A stretch of 64,000 bases of DNA from RPQJ01 sp963712815 (lineage in GTDB: Bacteria; Pseudomonadota; Gammaproteobacteria; Steroidobacterales; Steroidobacteraceae): positions 186,001 to 250,000 of the forward strand of contig CAVQJL010000007.1 in the NCBI GenBank assembly GCA_963712815.1. Reading direction: 5' to 3'. A program made the position numbers and the translations under genes. Under the pieces are notes generated by a model. It did no database searches. It was not told the DNA's origin and was given only the letters and a program-made list of their open reading frames with translations. Numbering within the stretch: position 1 is the stretch's first letter; each line of letters starts with the position of its first letter. Positions 35,005-43,265 of the stretch are shown in pieces.

Positions 35005-38000
35005 CTAGCCTTCCACGCGCGGCGCGTACAGGAGCTCGACGCCGTCGCGCCCGACCAGCTGGCCGAGGCGCTCGATCAGTTCCTGGGACGGCCGCACGCT
35101 CCACTCCTCGCCGAGCAGCACGTTGGCGCTCGCCGCCCGGGCCGCGTAGCGGATCGCCACGGCGCAGCGCCCGCCGCGAGCCGGCCGCAGCGCCTGCTCG
35201 ATCGCGCTGATGAGCCCGTTGCCGTCGCCGTTCGTGCCCTGCGGCCAGCGCAGCACCAGTCGACGCGCATACTGCTCGCGCGCCTGCGCGATGTCGATGA
35301 TGCGCTTGGCGGCGATGCGCCAGTCGTCGACGAAGTCGTCGAAGCGCAGGCTGCCCTCGACCACCAGGATGGCGTCGCGCGCGATCAGCGCCCGGTGCTG
35401 CTGGTAGACCTCCTCGAACAGCGTCACCTCGATGCGTCCGCTTCGGTCGTCGAGCACGAAGCTGTTGCGGTTGCCGCGCTTGCGGATCTCGAGCACCAGC
35501 CCCGCGACCGTGACGTTCTTCCCAGGGCCGCGCCAGCCCCCCTCGCCCGCGCCGACCGGTCGCGCGCCGCCGACGTCGGCGATGCGACCGCTGACGATCG
35601 GCCGGAACTCGCGCTCGTACTCGGTGATCGGGTGGCCCGTGAGGTACAGCCCCAGCGTCTCGCGCTCCCCGGCGAGGCGCACCGCCTCGCTCCACTCCGG
35701 CAGCCGCTCGCCCGGCGCCTCGGTCTCCTCGGCGGCGGGCGCGGCCACGGCGAGGCCGAACAGGTCCACCTGGCCGGCCGCCTGCGCGCGGGAGTGCTGC
35801 TCGGCCGCCTGCATCGCCGCCGGCAGCTGGTGCATGCAGCTTGCGCGGTTCACGCCGAGCGAGTCGAACGCGCCGGAGCGGATCAGCGCCTCGAGCACGC
35901 GGCGGTTGACGCGGGTGAGATCGAGCCGGCGGCACAGGTCGCGCAGGTCCCTGAACGGGCCGCGCACCGCGCGCTCGGCGAGCATGCTCTCCACGGCCGC
36001 CTGGCCGACCCCCTTGATGGCGCCGAGCCCGTAGCGGATCGCGCGCGTGCCCGACACCGTGAACATGAACTGAGAGGCGTTGACGTCGGGTGGCTCGACC
36101 GCGAGGCCCATGCGCGCGCACTCGTCGATGAGCGTCACGACCTTGTCGGTCTTGTCCATGTCGGAGGACAGCACCGCCGCCATGAACGCCGCGGGGTGGT
36201 GTGATTTGAGCCACGCCGTCTGGTAGGACAGCACGGCGTAGGCCGCGGAGTGCGACTTGTTGAAGCCGTAGCCCGCGAACTTCTCCATCAGGTCGAAGAT
36301 GTGGGCTGCGGTCCTCTCCTCGACGCCGCGGCCCACCGCTCCTTCGACGAAGATCGAGCGCTGCTTGGCCATCTCCTCGGCCTTCTTCTTGCCCATGGCG
36401 CGGCGCAGCAGGTCGGCGCCGCCGAGCGAGTAGCCCGCCAGCACCTGGGCAATCTGCATGACCTGCTCCTGGTACAGGATCACGCCGTAGGTGGGGAACA
36501 GCACCGGCTTGAGGTCGGGGTGCAGGTAGTCGATCGGCCCGGTGGTCTTGCCGTGCTTGCGGGCGATGAAGTCCTCGACCATGCCCGACTGCAGCGGGCC
36601 GGGCCGGAACAGTGCCACCAGCGCCACGATGTCCTCGAAGCAGTCCGGCTGCAGGCGGCGGATCAGGTCCTTCATGCCGCGCGACTCGAGCTGGAACACC
36701 GCCGTGGTCTCGCAGCGCTTGAGGAGCGCGTAGGTCTGCGGGTCGTCCATCGGCATCGCCGTGAGGTCGAGCGGCGGTTCGCCGCGCGCCGCGCGCTCCG
36801 CGTCGATCGTGCGCACCGCCCAGTCGATGATCGTGAGCGTGCGCAGGCCGAGGAAGTCGAACTTGACCAGCCCCGCCGCCTCGACGTCGTCCTTGTCGAA
36901 CTGCGTGACCACGCTGCCGCCACCCGATTCGCAGTACAACGGCGCGAAGTCCGTCAGGACCGACGGCGCGATCACCACGCCGCCGGCGTGCGTTCCCGCA
37001 TTGCGCACCAGGCCCTCCAGCGAACGCGCGAGGTCGATCACCTCGCGCACCTCGTCCTCGGCCTTGTAGCGGCGCCGCAGGTCCTCCTCCTTGGCGAGCG
37101 CGTCGTCGAGCGTGATGCCGAGTTCGAACGGAATGAGCTTGGCGAGGCTGTCGGCGAAACCGTAACTGCGGCCGAGCACGCGCGCCACGTCGCGCACCAC
37201 GGCCTTCGCGGCCATCGTGCCGTAGGTGATGATCTGCGAGACACGCTCGCGGCCGTAGCGCCCGGCGACGTACTCGATCACACGGTCGCGGCCTTCCATG
37301 CAGAAGTCCACGTCGAAGTCGGGCATCGACACGCGCTCGGGATTGAGGAATCGCTCGAACAGCAGGTCGTAGCGCAATGGGTCGAGGTCGGTGATCCCCA
37401 GCACCCAGGCGACCAGCGAGCCCGCGCCCGAGCCGCGGCCAGGCCCGACCGGCACGCCGTTCTCGCGCGCCCAGCGGATGAAGTCCGCGACGATCAGGAA
37501 GTAGCCCGCGAAGCCCATCTGGCAGATCACGTCGAGCTCGCTCTCGAGCCGCTCGTCGTAGCCGGCCCGCCCGTTCACGCGCTCGTGCGCCGGCGCCGCG
37601 ACGGCAAGTCGCCTCGCGAGACCGGCGTGCGCCTCCTCGCGCAGGTGCTCCTCCGTGGTCCGGCCGACCGGGACCGGGTAGGCGGGCAGCGACGGCTGGC
37701 CGAGCCGGATCTCGAGGTTGAGCCGGCGCGCGAGTTCGGCCGCGTTCTCGAGCGCCTCGGGCAGGTCGTCGAACAGCTCCGCCATCTCCTCGGGGGAGCG
37801 CAGGTACTGCTGCTCGCTGTAGCGGCGCGGCCGCGACGGGTCCGCGAGCAGCGTGCCCTCGTGGATGCAGACTCGCGCCTCGTGGGACTCGAAGTCGTCG
37901 CGGCCGAGGAAGCGAACGTCGTTGGTCGCCACCACCGGCACGCCGCGCGCCACCGCGAGATCGAGCGAGCCCGCGATGCAGTCCTCCTCGCCCGGGCGGC

Positions 38001-38553
38001 CCGTGCGCGTCAGCTCGAGGTAGTAGCGATCGCCGAACACCGCCAGCCAGGCCTCGAGCGCACGGCCGGCCTCGTCCTCGCGACCGGCGAGCAGCGCGCG
38101 CCCGACGTCGCCGTCGCGCCCGCCGGACAGCGCCACAAGGCCCGCGGCCGCCCCCGCGTCGAGCCAGCTGCGCTCGACGGTCGGTCCGTGGCGGCCCTGG
38201 CCCTCGAGGTAGGCTCGTGTCACGAGGCGCGTGAGGTTGCGATAGCCGGTTTCATCCTGGCACAGCAGCACGATCCGGCTCGGCTCGGCGCGCTCGCCCT
38301 CCTCCCGCAGCATGAGGTCCACCCCGACCAGCGGCTTCACGCCGCGTGCGAGCGCCGCGCGGTAGAACTTCACCAGCGCGAACAGGTTGACCTGGTCCGT
38401 GACCGCCACGGCCGGCATCGCCATGCGCGCGCAGGCGTCCACCAGGCCCTCGCGCGCGACGGACCCGTCGTCGCGGCGCTCGCTGTCGATGCGCAGCGCG
38501 CCGTCGACCAGCGAATACTCGGTGTGAACGTGCAGGTGGACGAAGCGCGGCAT
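35005..38553 (-). CDS. dnaE: DNA polymerase III subunit alpha
   Basis: Catalytic subunit of the replicative polymerase. The 1182-residue protein (E. coli 1160) begins PRFVHLHVHTEYSLVDGALR with the PHP domain, has the polymerase aspartates in VSMPDFDVDFCMEGRDRVIE, the segment GFNKSHSAAYAVLSYQTAWL, and an OB domain late in the chain (VTVAGLVLEIRKRGNRNSF). The ATG at 38553 matches the family start; upstream sequence in frame lies inside rnhB. It is 23 bp after rnhB. Confidence 0.97.
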   Translation of the reverse strand: MPRFVHLHVHTEYSLVDGALRIDSERRDDGSVAREGLVDACARMAMPAVAVTDQVNLFALVKFYRAALARGVKPLVGVDLMLREEGERAEPSRIVLLCQDETGYRNLTRLVTRAYLEGQGRHGPTVERSWLDAGAAAGLVALSGGRDGDVGRALLAGREDEAGRALEAWLAVFGDRYYLELTRTGRPGEEDCIAGSLDLAVARGVPVVATNDVRFLGRDDFESHEARVCIHEGTLLADPSRPRRYSEQQYLRSPEEMAELFDDLPEALENAAELARRLNLEIRLGQPSLPAYPVPVGRTTEEHLREEAHAGLARRLAVAAPAHERVNGRAGYDERLESELDVICQMGFAGYFLIVADFIRWARENGVPVGPGRGSGAGSLVAWVLGITDLDPLRYDLLFERFLNPERVSMPDFDVDFCMEGRDRVIEYVAGRYGRERVSQIITYGTMAAKAVVRDVARVLGRSYGFADSLAKLIPFELGITLDDALAKEEDLRRRYKAEDEVREVIDLARSLEGLVRNAGTHAGGVVIAPSVLTDFAPLYCESGGGSVVTQFDKDDVEAAGLVKFDFLGLRTLTIIDWAVRTIDAERAARGEPPLDLTAMPMDDPQTYALLKRCETTAVFQLESRGMKDLIRRLQPDCFEDIVALVALFRPGPLQSGMVEDFIARKHGKTTGPIDYLHPDLKPVLFPTYGVILYQEQVMQIAQVLAGYSLGGADLLRRAMGKKKAEEMAKQRSIFVEGAVGRGVEERTAAHIFDLMEKFAGYGFNKSHSAAYAVLSYQTAWLKSHHPAAFMAAVLSSDMDKTDKVVTLIDECARMGLAVEPPDVNASQFMFTVSGTRAIRYGLGAIKGVGQAAVESMLAERAVRGPFRDLRDLCRRLDLTRVNRRVLEALIRSGAFDSLGVNRASCMHQLPAAMQAAEQHSRAQAAGQVDLFGLAVAAPAAEETEAPGERLPEWSEAVRLAGERETLGLYLTGHPITEYEREFRPIVSGRIADVGGARPVGAGEGGWRGPGKNVTVAGLVLEIRKRGNRNSFVLDDRSGRIEVTLFEEVYQQHRALIARDAILVVEGSLRFDDFVDDWRIAAKRIIDIAQAREQYARRLVLRWPQGTNGDGNGLISAIEQALRPARGGRCAVAIRYAARAASANVLLGEEWSVRPSQELIERLGQLVGRDGVELLYAPRVEG

Positions 38554-38576
38554 CGGGGCTCGGGTCGGAACGCGGC

Positions 38577-39203
38577 TCAGGGAGATCCGAGCGATTGTAC
38601 CGGCGCGAAGCTCAGGCGGTGGACGGGCGAGGCGCCCAATCGCCGCAGGGCCACGAGGTGCGCTGCCGTCGGGTAGCCCTTGTGCGCGGCGAAGCCATAG
38701 CCCGGGTAGCGGGCGTCGAGTTCGCGCATGCAGGCGTCGCGCGCGCACTTGGCGAGGATCGAGGCTGCGCTGATGCTCGGCACCGTCGCGTCGCCGCGGA
38801 CCACGGCCAGGGCCGAACACGGCATCGAGAGGCCGCCGAGGTCCGGGCAACGATCGCCGTCCACGAGCACGTGGGACGGCGACGCACTGAGTGCGAGCAG
38901 CGCCCTGCGCATGGCAAGGAACGTGGCCTGCAGGACGTTCAGCGCATCGACCTCCGCGGCGTCGGCCCAGCCGAGGCCCCAGGCTGTGCTGCGGGCACGG
39001 ATCTCGAGCGCCAGCGCCGCGCGCCGCGGCTCCGACAGGACCTTGGAGTCGGCCAGCCCCTCGATCGGCCGCGAAGGGTCCAGGATGACCGCCGCCGCGG
39101 CCACCGGGCCGGCGAGCGGTCCGCGGCCAGCCTCGTCAACACCGGCAACCAGCCCCGGACGGCGCCAGTCGAGCACGCCCTGGCCGGGCGCACGCCGCTT
39201 CAT
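38577..39203 (-). CDS. rnhB: ribonuclease HII
   Basis: Cleaves RNA of RNA-DNA hybrids, including single ribonucleotides in DNA. The 208-residue protein has VAGVDEAGRGPLAGPVAAAA with the catalytic Asp-Glu, LVDGDRCPDL, and SISAASILAKCARDACM. The ATG at 39203 overlaps the lpxB stop by 4 nt. The order lpxA-lpxB-rnhB-dnaE is that of E. coli. Confidence 0.96.
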   Translation of the reverse strand: MKRRAPGQGVLDWRRPGLVAGVDEAGRGPLAGPVAAAAVILDPSRPIEGLADSKVLSEPRRAALALEIRARSTAWGLGWADAAEVDALNVLQATFLAMRRALLALSASPSHVLVDGDRCPDLGGLSMPCSALAVVRGDATVPSISAASILAKCARDACMRELDARYPGYGFAAHKGYPTAAHLVALRRLGASPVHRLSFAPVQSLGSP

Positions 39204-40393
39204 CCGACCGGCCGCCGCGCAGCCAGCAGTTCGAGTATGGCCTCGGCCGCGCGCTCGCTTGCATCGCGACGCAGGCTCGAGTGAATGGCCTCGAAGGCCT
39301 CGATCAGTTCGTCGCGGTCGGGGCGCTCCAGCTGCGCCAGCACCGCAGGCCCGAGCACCTCGGACCGCACCTGCTCCTGGAAGAATTCCGGCACCAGCGC
39401 GCGGCCGGCGAGCAGGTTCGGCTGCGAGAAGAACTCGGTCTTGACCAGCTTCAGGTCGCGCAGCAGCCAACCCGTGAGCGGCGCGACGCGGTAGGCGACC
39501 ACCATCGGCCGCTTCACGAGGGCGGTCTCGAGCGTAGCCGTTCCGGAGGACAGGAGCACGACGTCGCTCGCGGCAATCGCCTCCTGGGCGCGGCCGTCCA
39601 CGAGGCGCACGGGCACGTGTGGTGCGTGATCCTGCAGCGCCTGCTCGAAGGCCTGGCGCACCGCGGCACCCGCCATCGGCGCCACGAACCCGAGGTCCGG
39701 ACGGCGCTCGTGCAGCCAGGCGAGCGTCGCCGCGAACGGCGGACCCAGCCGCGTGACCTCGCCGCGGCGGCTGCCCGGCAGCACGGCCAGCAGGGCGCCG
39801 CCCGGCGCGAGGCCGAGCGCCGCGCGCGCTGCGGCAGGATCGGACCGCCACGGGATCCGGTCGGCCAGCGGGTGGCCGACGAACACCGCGCGCACGTCGT
39901 GGGCCGCGTAGAAGGCGGTCTCGAACGGCAGCACGCAAAGCACGAGATCGACGGCCCGGCCGATGGTGCGCACCCGTCCCTGGCGCCATGCCCAGACCTG
40001 CGGGCTCACGTACTGGACCGTCGGGATGCCGCGGCGCTTGAGCTCGGTCGCGACGCGCAGGTTGAATTCCGGCGAATCGATGCCGACGAACACCTCCGGA
40101 GGCGCCCCGGCGAACCGCCGCAGCAGCTCCCGCCGCAGCCGCAGCAGCCGCGGCAGGTGCCGGACGATCTCGGCCAGTCCCATCACCGCCAGCGTTTCGG
40201 ACGGGTACCAGGCCTCGCAGCCGGCGGCCGCCATGCGGGGCCCGGCGATGCCGAAGAACCGCGACCCCGGCGCCCGAGTGGCAAGGGAATCGATCAGCGG
40301 CCCGCCAAGGTTGTCCCCGGACGCCTCTCCGGCCACGAGGGCGAACGATGGCCGGCCGCCAGTCGCCGCAACTGGCCCGTCGGCGGCGGTCAA
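39200..40393 (-). CDS. lpxB: lipid-A-disaccharide synthase
   Basis: Joins UDP-diacylglucosamine and lipid X to form the lipid A disaccharide at the inner membrane. The 397-residue GT-B protein has LVAGEASGDNLGGPLIDSL near the start, FVGIDSPEFNLRVATELKRR, QYVSPQVWAWRQGRVRTIGR, and LLSSGTATLETALVKRPMVV. The start is TTG at 40393, overlapping the lpxA stop as TTGA. It lies between lpxA and rnhB as usual. Confidence 0.96.
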   Translation of the reverse strand: MTAADGPVAATGGRPSFALVAGEASGDNLGGPLIDSLATRAPGSRFFGIAGPRMAAAGCEAWYPSETLAVMGLAEIVRHLPRLLRLRRELLRRFAGAPPEVFVGIDSPEFNLRVATELKRRGIPTVQYVSPQVWAWRQGRVRTIGRAVDLVLCVLPFETAFYAAHDVRAVFVGHPLADRIPWRSDPAAARAALGLAPGGALLAVLPGSRRGEVTRLGPPFAATLAWLHERRPDLGFVAPMAGAAVRQAFEQALQDHAPHVPVRLVDGRAQEAIAASDVVLLSSGTATLETALVKRPMVVAYRVAPLTGWLLRDLKLVKTEFFSQPNLLAGRALVPEFFQEQVRSEVLGPAVLAQLERPDRDELIEAFEAIHSSLRRDASERAAEAILELLAARRPVG

Positions 40394-41169
40394 CGCACGA
40401 TGCTGCGCGTGGATTGCGGCAGGAACTCGACGATGGCGCGCACCTCGGGCTGCTGCTCGGCCATTGCGGCTAGCTGGGTGGCGGCATCGGCGAGCTTGAG
40501 CCCCGAGCGGTACAGCAGGCGGAACGCATTGCGCAGGTTGCGGATCTGCTCCGGCGTGAAGCCGCGTCGCTTGAGCCCCTCGGCGTTGACGCTGTGGGCC
40601 GCGGCCGGCTGACCCACCGCCATGATGTAGGGCGGCACGTCGCGGGTCACCGCCGCGTTGTTGGCGATAAAGGCGTGCGCGCCGACCTTGCAGAACTGGT
40701 GTACCCCCGAGAAGCCGGCCATGATCACCCAGTCGCCCAGGTGCACGTGCCCGCCGAGCGTGGCGTTGTTGGCGAGCACGCAGTGACTGCCGACGCGGCA
40801 GTCGTGCGCAACGTGCGAGTAGGCCATGAACAGGTTGTCGTCGCCGATGCGCGTAACACCCTCGTCCTTGGTCGTGCCACGGTTCAGGGTCACGAATTCC
40901 CGGATCACGTTACGGTCGCCGATCTCGAGGCGCGTCGGCTCGCCCTTGTACTTCTTGTCCTGCGGTGCGGAACCCACCGAGGCGAACGCGGCGACCTCGT
41001 TGTCGGCGCCGAGCCGTGTCGGGCCCTCGAGAACCGCATGCGCCCCGATGCGACTGTTGGCGCCGATCACGACGCCCGCGCCGATCACCGCGTACGCGCC
41101 CACCTCGACACCGTCGCCGAGCTCGGCCTCGGGCGCGACCAGTGCCGTCGGGTGGATTTTTCGTGCCAT
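40390..41169 (-). CDS. lpxA: acyl-ACP--UDP-N-acetylglucosamine O-acyltransferase
   Basis: First enzyme of lipid A synthesis, transferring a hydroxyacyl chain from ACP to UDP-GlcNAc. The 259-residue protein starts with IHPTALVAPEAELGDGVEVG and shows the hexapeptide repeats of a left-handed beta helix, with the catalytic His in MAYSHVAHDCRVGSHC and the helical C-terminus LRNAFRLLYRSGL. The ATG at 41169 follows fabZ by 34 bp. The stop overlaps lpxB by 4 nt. Confidence 0.97.
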   Translation of the reverse strand: MARKIHPTALVAPEAELGDGVEVGAYAVIGAGVVIGANSRIGAHAVLEGPTRLGADNEVAAFASVGSAPQDKKYKGEPTRLEIGDRNVIREFVTLNRGTTKDEGVTRIGDDNLFMAYSHVAHDCRVGSHCVLANNATLGGHVHLGDWVIMAGFSGVHQFCKVGAHAFIANNAAVTRDVPPYIMAVGQPAAAHSVNAEGLKRRGFTPEQIRNLRNAFRLLYRSGLKLADAATQLAAMAEQQPEVRAIVEFLPQSTRSIVR

Positions 41170-41203
41170 GCCTGCCTCTCCAAGGATCCGACCACTGCGC
41201 CGT

Positions 41204-41650
41204 TCAGCCCGGCATCACCATCATCTCGGCAGCGCAGGCCTCCTGGCCCGCAACCTCGGCCACCGTCGAGAATTTCCAGATCGTGCGGATGCGCCGCTCG
41301 AGCTTCGCGCGCAGCACGAGCTGGTCGCCCGGCACGATCGGCCGCCGGAAGCGCGCCTTGTCGATGCCGGCGAAGTAGAACTTGACGGTCTCGTCCGGGT
41401 AGATCCCGGCCGTGACGAAGGTCAGGATCCCGGCGGTCTGTGCCAGCGCCTCGAGGACGATTACCCCTGGCATGACCGGCCGGCCCGGGAAGTGGCCGTT
41501 GAAGTACTGCTCGTTGGCGGTCACGTTCTTGATCGCGACGATGTGGTCGCCGGCCGCGCACTCGAGGACCCGGTCCACGAACAGCATCGGATAGCGGTGC
41601 GGCAGCCGCCGCATCACCTCGTCGATGCCGAAGCCGCCCTGCTCACTCAT
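41204..41650 (-). CDS. fabZ: 3-hydroxyacyl-ACP dehydratase FabZ
   Basis: Dehydrates 3-hydroxyacyl-ACP in fatty acid elongation, competing with LpxA and LpxD for their acyl donor. The 148-residue hotdog-fold protein has RLPHRYPMLFVDRVLE with the catalytic His, YFNGHFPGRPVMPGVIVLEA with the catalytic Glu, and FYFAGIDKARFRRPIVPGD. The ATG at 41650 overlaps the lpxD end by 8 bp. The alternative upstream start (41953) lies inside lpxD. Confidence 0.97.
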   Translation of the reverse strand: MSEQGGFGIDEVMRRLPHRYPMLFVDRVLECAAGDHIVAIKNVTANEQYFNGHFPGRPVMPGVIVLEALAQTAGILTFVTAGIYPDETVKFYFAGIDKARFRRPIVPGDQLVLRAKLERRIRTIWKFSTVAEVAGQEACAAEMMVMPG

Positions 41651-42695
41651 GGTCGTCTCCCTCCGCATCTTCGTTGCCCGGCGCATCGGCGCCGCCCTCG
41701 AGCCGGCGCACGCGCTTGGCCAGCTCGTCGAGGTGCTGGAACCGGGCCGCATTGCGGCGGAAGCGCCGCGCGTCGTCGGCCGGCAGGCCGCTCGAGTACA
41801 TTCCGGGCCGGCGGATCGAGCTGCTGACCATGGTGCGCCCGGTGATCGCGACGTCGTCGCAGATCTCCAGGTGCCCGACCACGCCCACCATCCCGCCGAG
41901 CATGCACCGCCGACCGATGACTGCGCTGCCCGAGACGCCCGAGCAGGCCGCAATGACGGTGTGCTCGCCGATGCGCACGTTGTGCCCCACCTGCACCTGG
42001 TTGTCGATCTTCACGCCGTCGCCGATCACCGTGTCGCCGATCGCGCCCCGGTCGATGGTCGTGTTGGCGCCCACGTCGACGTCGTCGCCCACCGTCACCG
42101 AGCCGACTTGCGGCACCCGGACGTAGCCGCCCGTGTCCTGCGCGTGGCCGAAGCCATCCGCTCCGAGCACCGACCCGGGGTGCAGCATGCAGCGTACGCC
42201 GATGCGGACGCGCTCGCAGACCGTCACGCGTGCCACCAGGCGCGTGTCGGCCCCGATGCGGGCCCCGGCGAGCACCACCGACCCCGGGCCCACCAGCACG
42301 CGCGGACCGATCACCGCGCCGGCCGCGACGAACGCCAGCGCACCGACGTACGCAGTGTCATCCACCTCTGCGCCATCCTCGACGACGGCGCTCGGGTGAC
42401 GACCGGCGGCCACCGGCGGCTCGGGGTGAAGCAGCTGCGCGATGCGTGCGTAGGTCGCGTAGGGATTGGGCGTCACCAGCGCGGCGACCGGGCAGGTCCC
42501 GGCTGCCGACGCATCGACCACGACCGCGGTCGCGCGCGTGGCCGTGAGATGGCGGCGATAGCGAGGATTGGCGAGGAACGCCAGCGAGCCCGGCCCGCCC
42601 TCCTGCAGCGAGGCGACCCGGTCGATCGACGCGTCCGGGTCGCCGCGCAGCTCGCAGCCGAAACGGACGGCCAGTTCGGCGAGCTTCAACGGCAC
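41643..42695 (-). CDS. lpxD: UDP-3-O-(3-hydroxyacyl)glucosamine N-acyltransferase
   Basis: Third step of lipid A synthesis. The 350-residue protein has an N-terminal uridine-binding domain (LAFLANPRYRRHLTATRATA), then hexapeptide repeats, the catalytic segment KIDNQVQVGHNVRIGEHTVI with His, and a C-terminal helical extension with ARRFRRNAARFQHLDELAKR. The acidic tail after it is poorly conserved. The start is GTG at 42695, 26 bp after skp. Confidence 0.96.
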   Translation of the reverse strand: MPLKLAELAVRFGCELRGDPDASIDRVASLQEGGPGSLAFLANPRYRRHLTATRATAVVVDASAAGTCPVAALVTPNPYATYARIAQLLHPEPPVAAGRHPSAVVEDGAEVDDTAYVGALAFVAAGAVIGPRVLVGPGSVVLAGARIGADTRLVARVTVCERVRIGVRCMLHPGSVLGADGFGHAQDTGGYVRVPQVGSVTVGDDVDVGANTTIDRGAIGDTVIGDGVKIDNQVQVGHNVRIGEHTVIAACSGVSGSAVIGRRCMLGGMVGVVGHLEICDDVAITGRTMVSSSIRRPGMYSSGLPADDARRFRRNAARFQHLDELAKRVRRLEGGADAPGNEDAEGDDHE

Positions 42696-42721
42696 CCGCG
42701 CCGCCTCGATGGGCCCGCGCG

Positions 42722-43252
42722 TCAGGGCTTGGCGGGTGCCGGGCCGCGGCGCGACTGCAGGGCGGCGAGCACCTGGTTGGTGATGTCCACGGCGGGGCTC
42801 GCGAAGAGCGCGTCGGCAACCACGACGTCCAGGTTCGCGCCCTTTGCATAGGTCTGCACTTCCTGCAGCACGGTGCGCTGCAGCTGGCCGAGCGCCTCGT
42901 TACGGCGGACGTTGAGGTCCTCGAGGAACTCGTTCTGCTTGCGCGCCAGGTCGCGCTGGCCGTCGCGCAGCGTCTTCTCCGCGTTGCGCCGCTCGGCCTC
43001 GGCCATCACGGCGCCATCCTTCGCGAGCTTCTCCTCCTTGGCCTTGAGATCGCGCTGCTGGTTCTCGAGGTCGCGCCGCCGCGCCGCGAACTCGTTCTCG
43101 AGCGCCTGCGAGGCCGCCTGGGCCTGGGGCGCCTCCTGCAGCAGTCGCTGGACGTTGACCACGCCGATCTTGGCCTGTGCATGGGCCGCGCCGAGCGGCA
43201 ACGCCGCGGCGGCGAGGGTCACGAGGGCCAGAGTCACGATCTTGATGCGCAT
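42722..43252 (-). CDS. skp: periplasmic chaperone Skp (OmpH family)
   Basis: Holds unfolded outer-membrane proteins in the periplasm and delivers them to BamA. The 176-residue protein has a signal peptide (RIKIVTLALVTLAAAALPLG, cleaved after AHAQA), the strand KIGVVNVQRLLQEAPQAQAA, and long coiled-coil arms (about residues 50-120, ENEFAARRRDLENQQRDLKA). The ATG at 43252 lies 13 bp after the bamA stop. The bamA-skp-lpxD order is standard and skp is a typical sigma-E target. Confidence 0.93.
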   Translation of the reverse strand: MRIKIVTLALVTLAAAALPLGAAHAQAKIGVVNVQRLLQEAPQAQAASQALENEFAARRRDLENQQRDLKAKEEKLAKDGAVMAEAERRNAEKTLRDGQRDLARKQNEFLEDLNVRRNEALGQLQRTVLQEVQTYAKGANLDVVVADALFASPAVDITNQVLAALQSRRGPAPAKP

Positions 43253-43265
43253 GGAGCGAGGTACC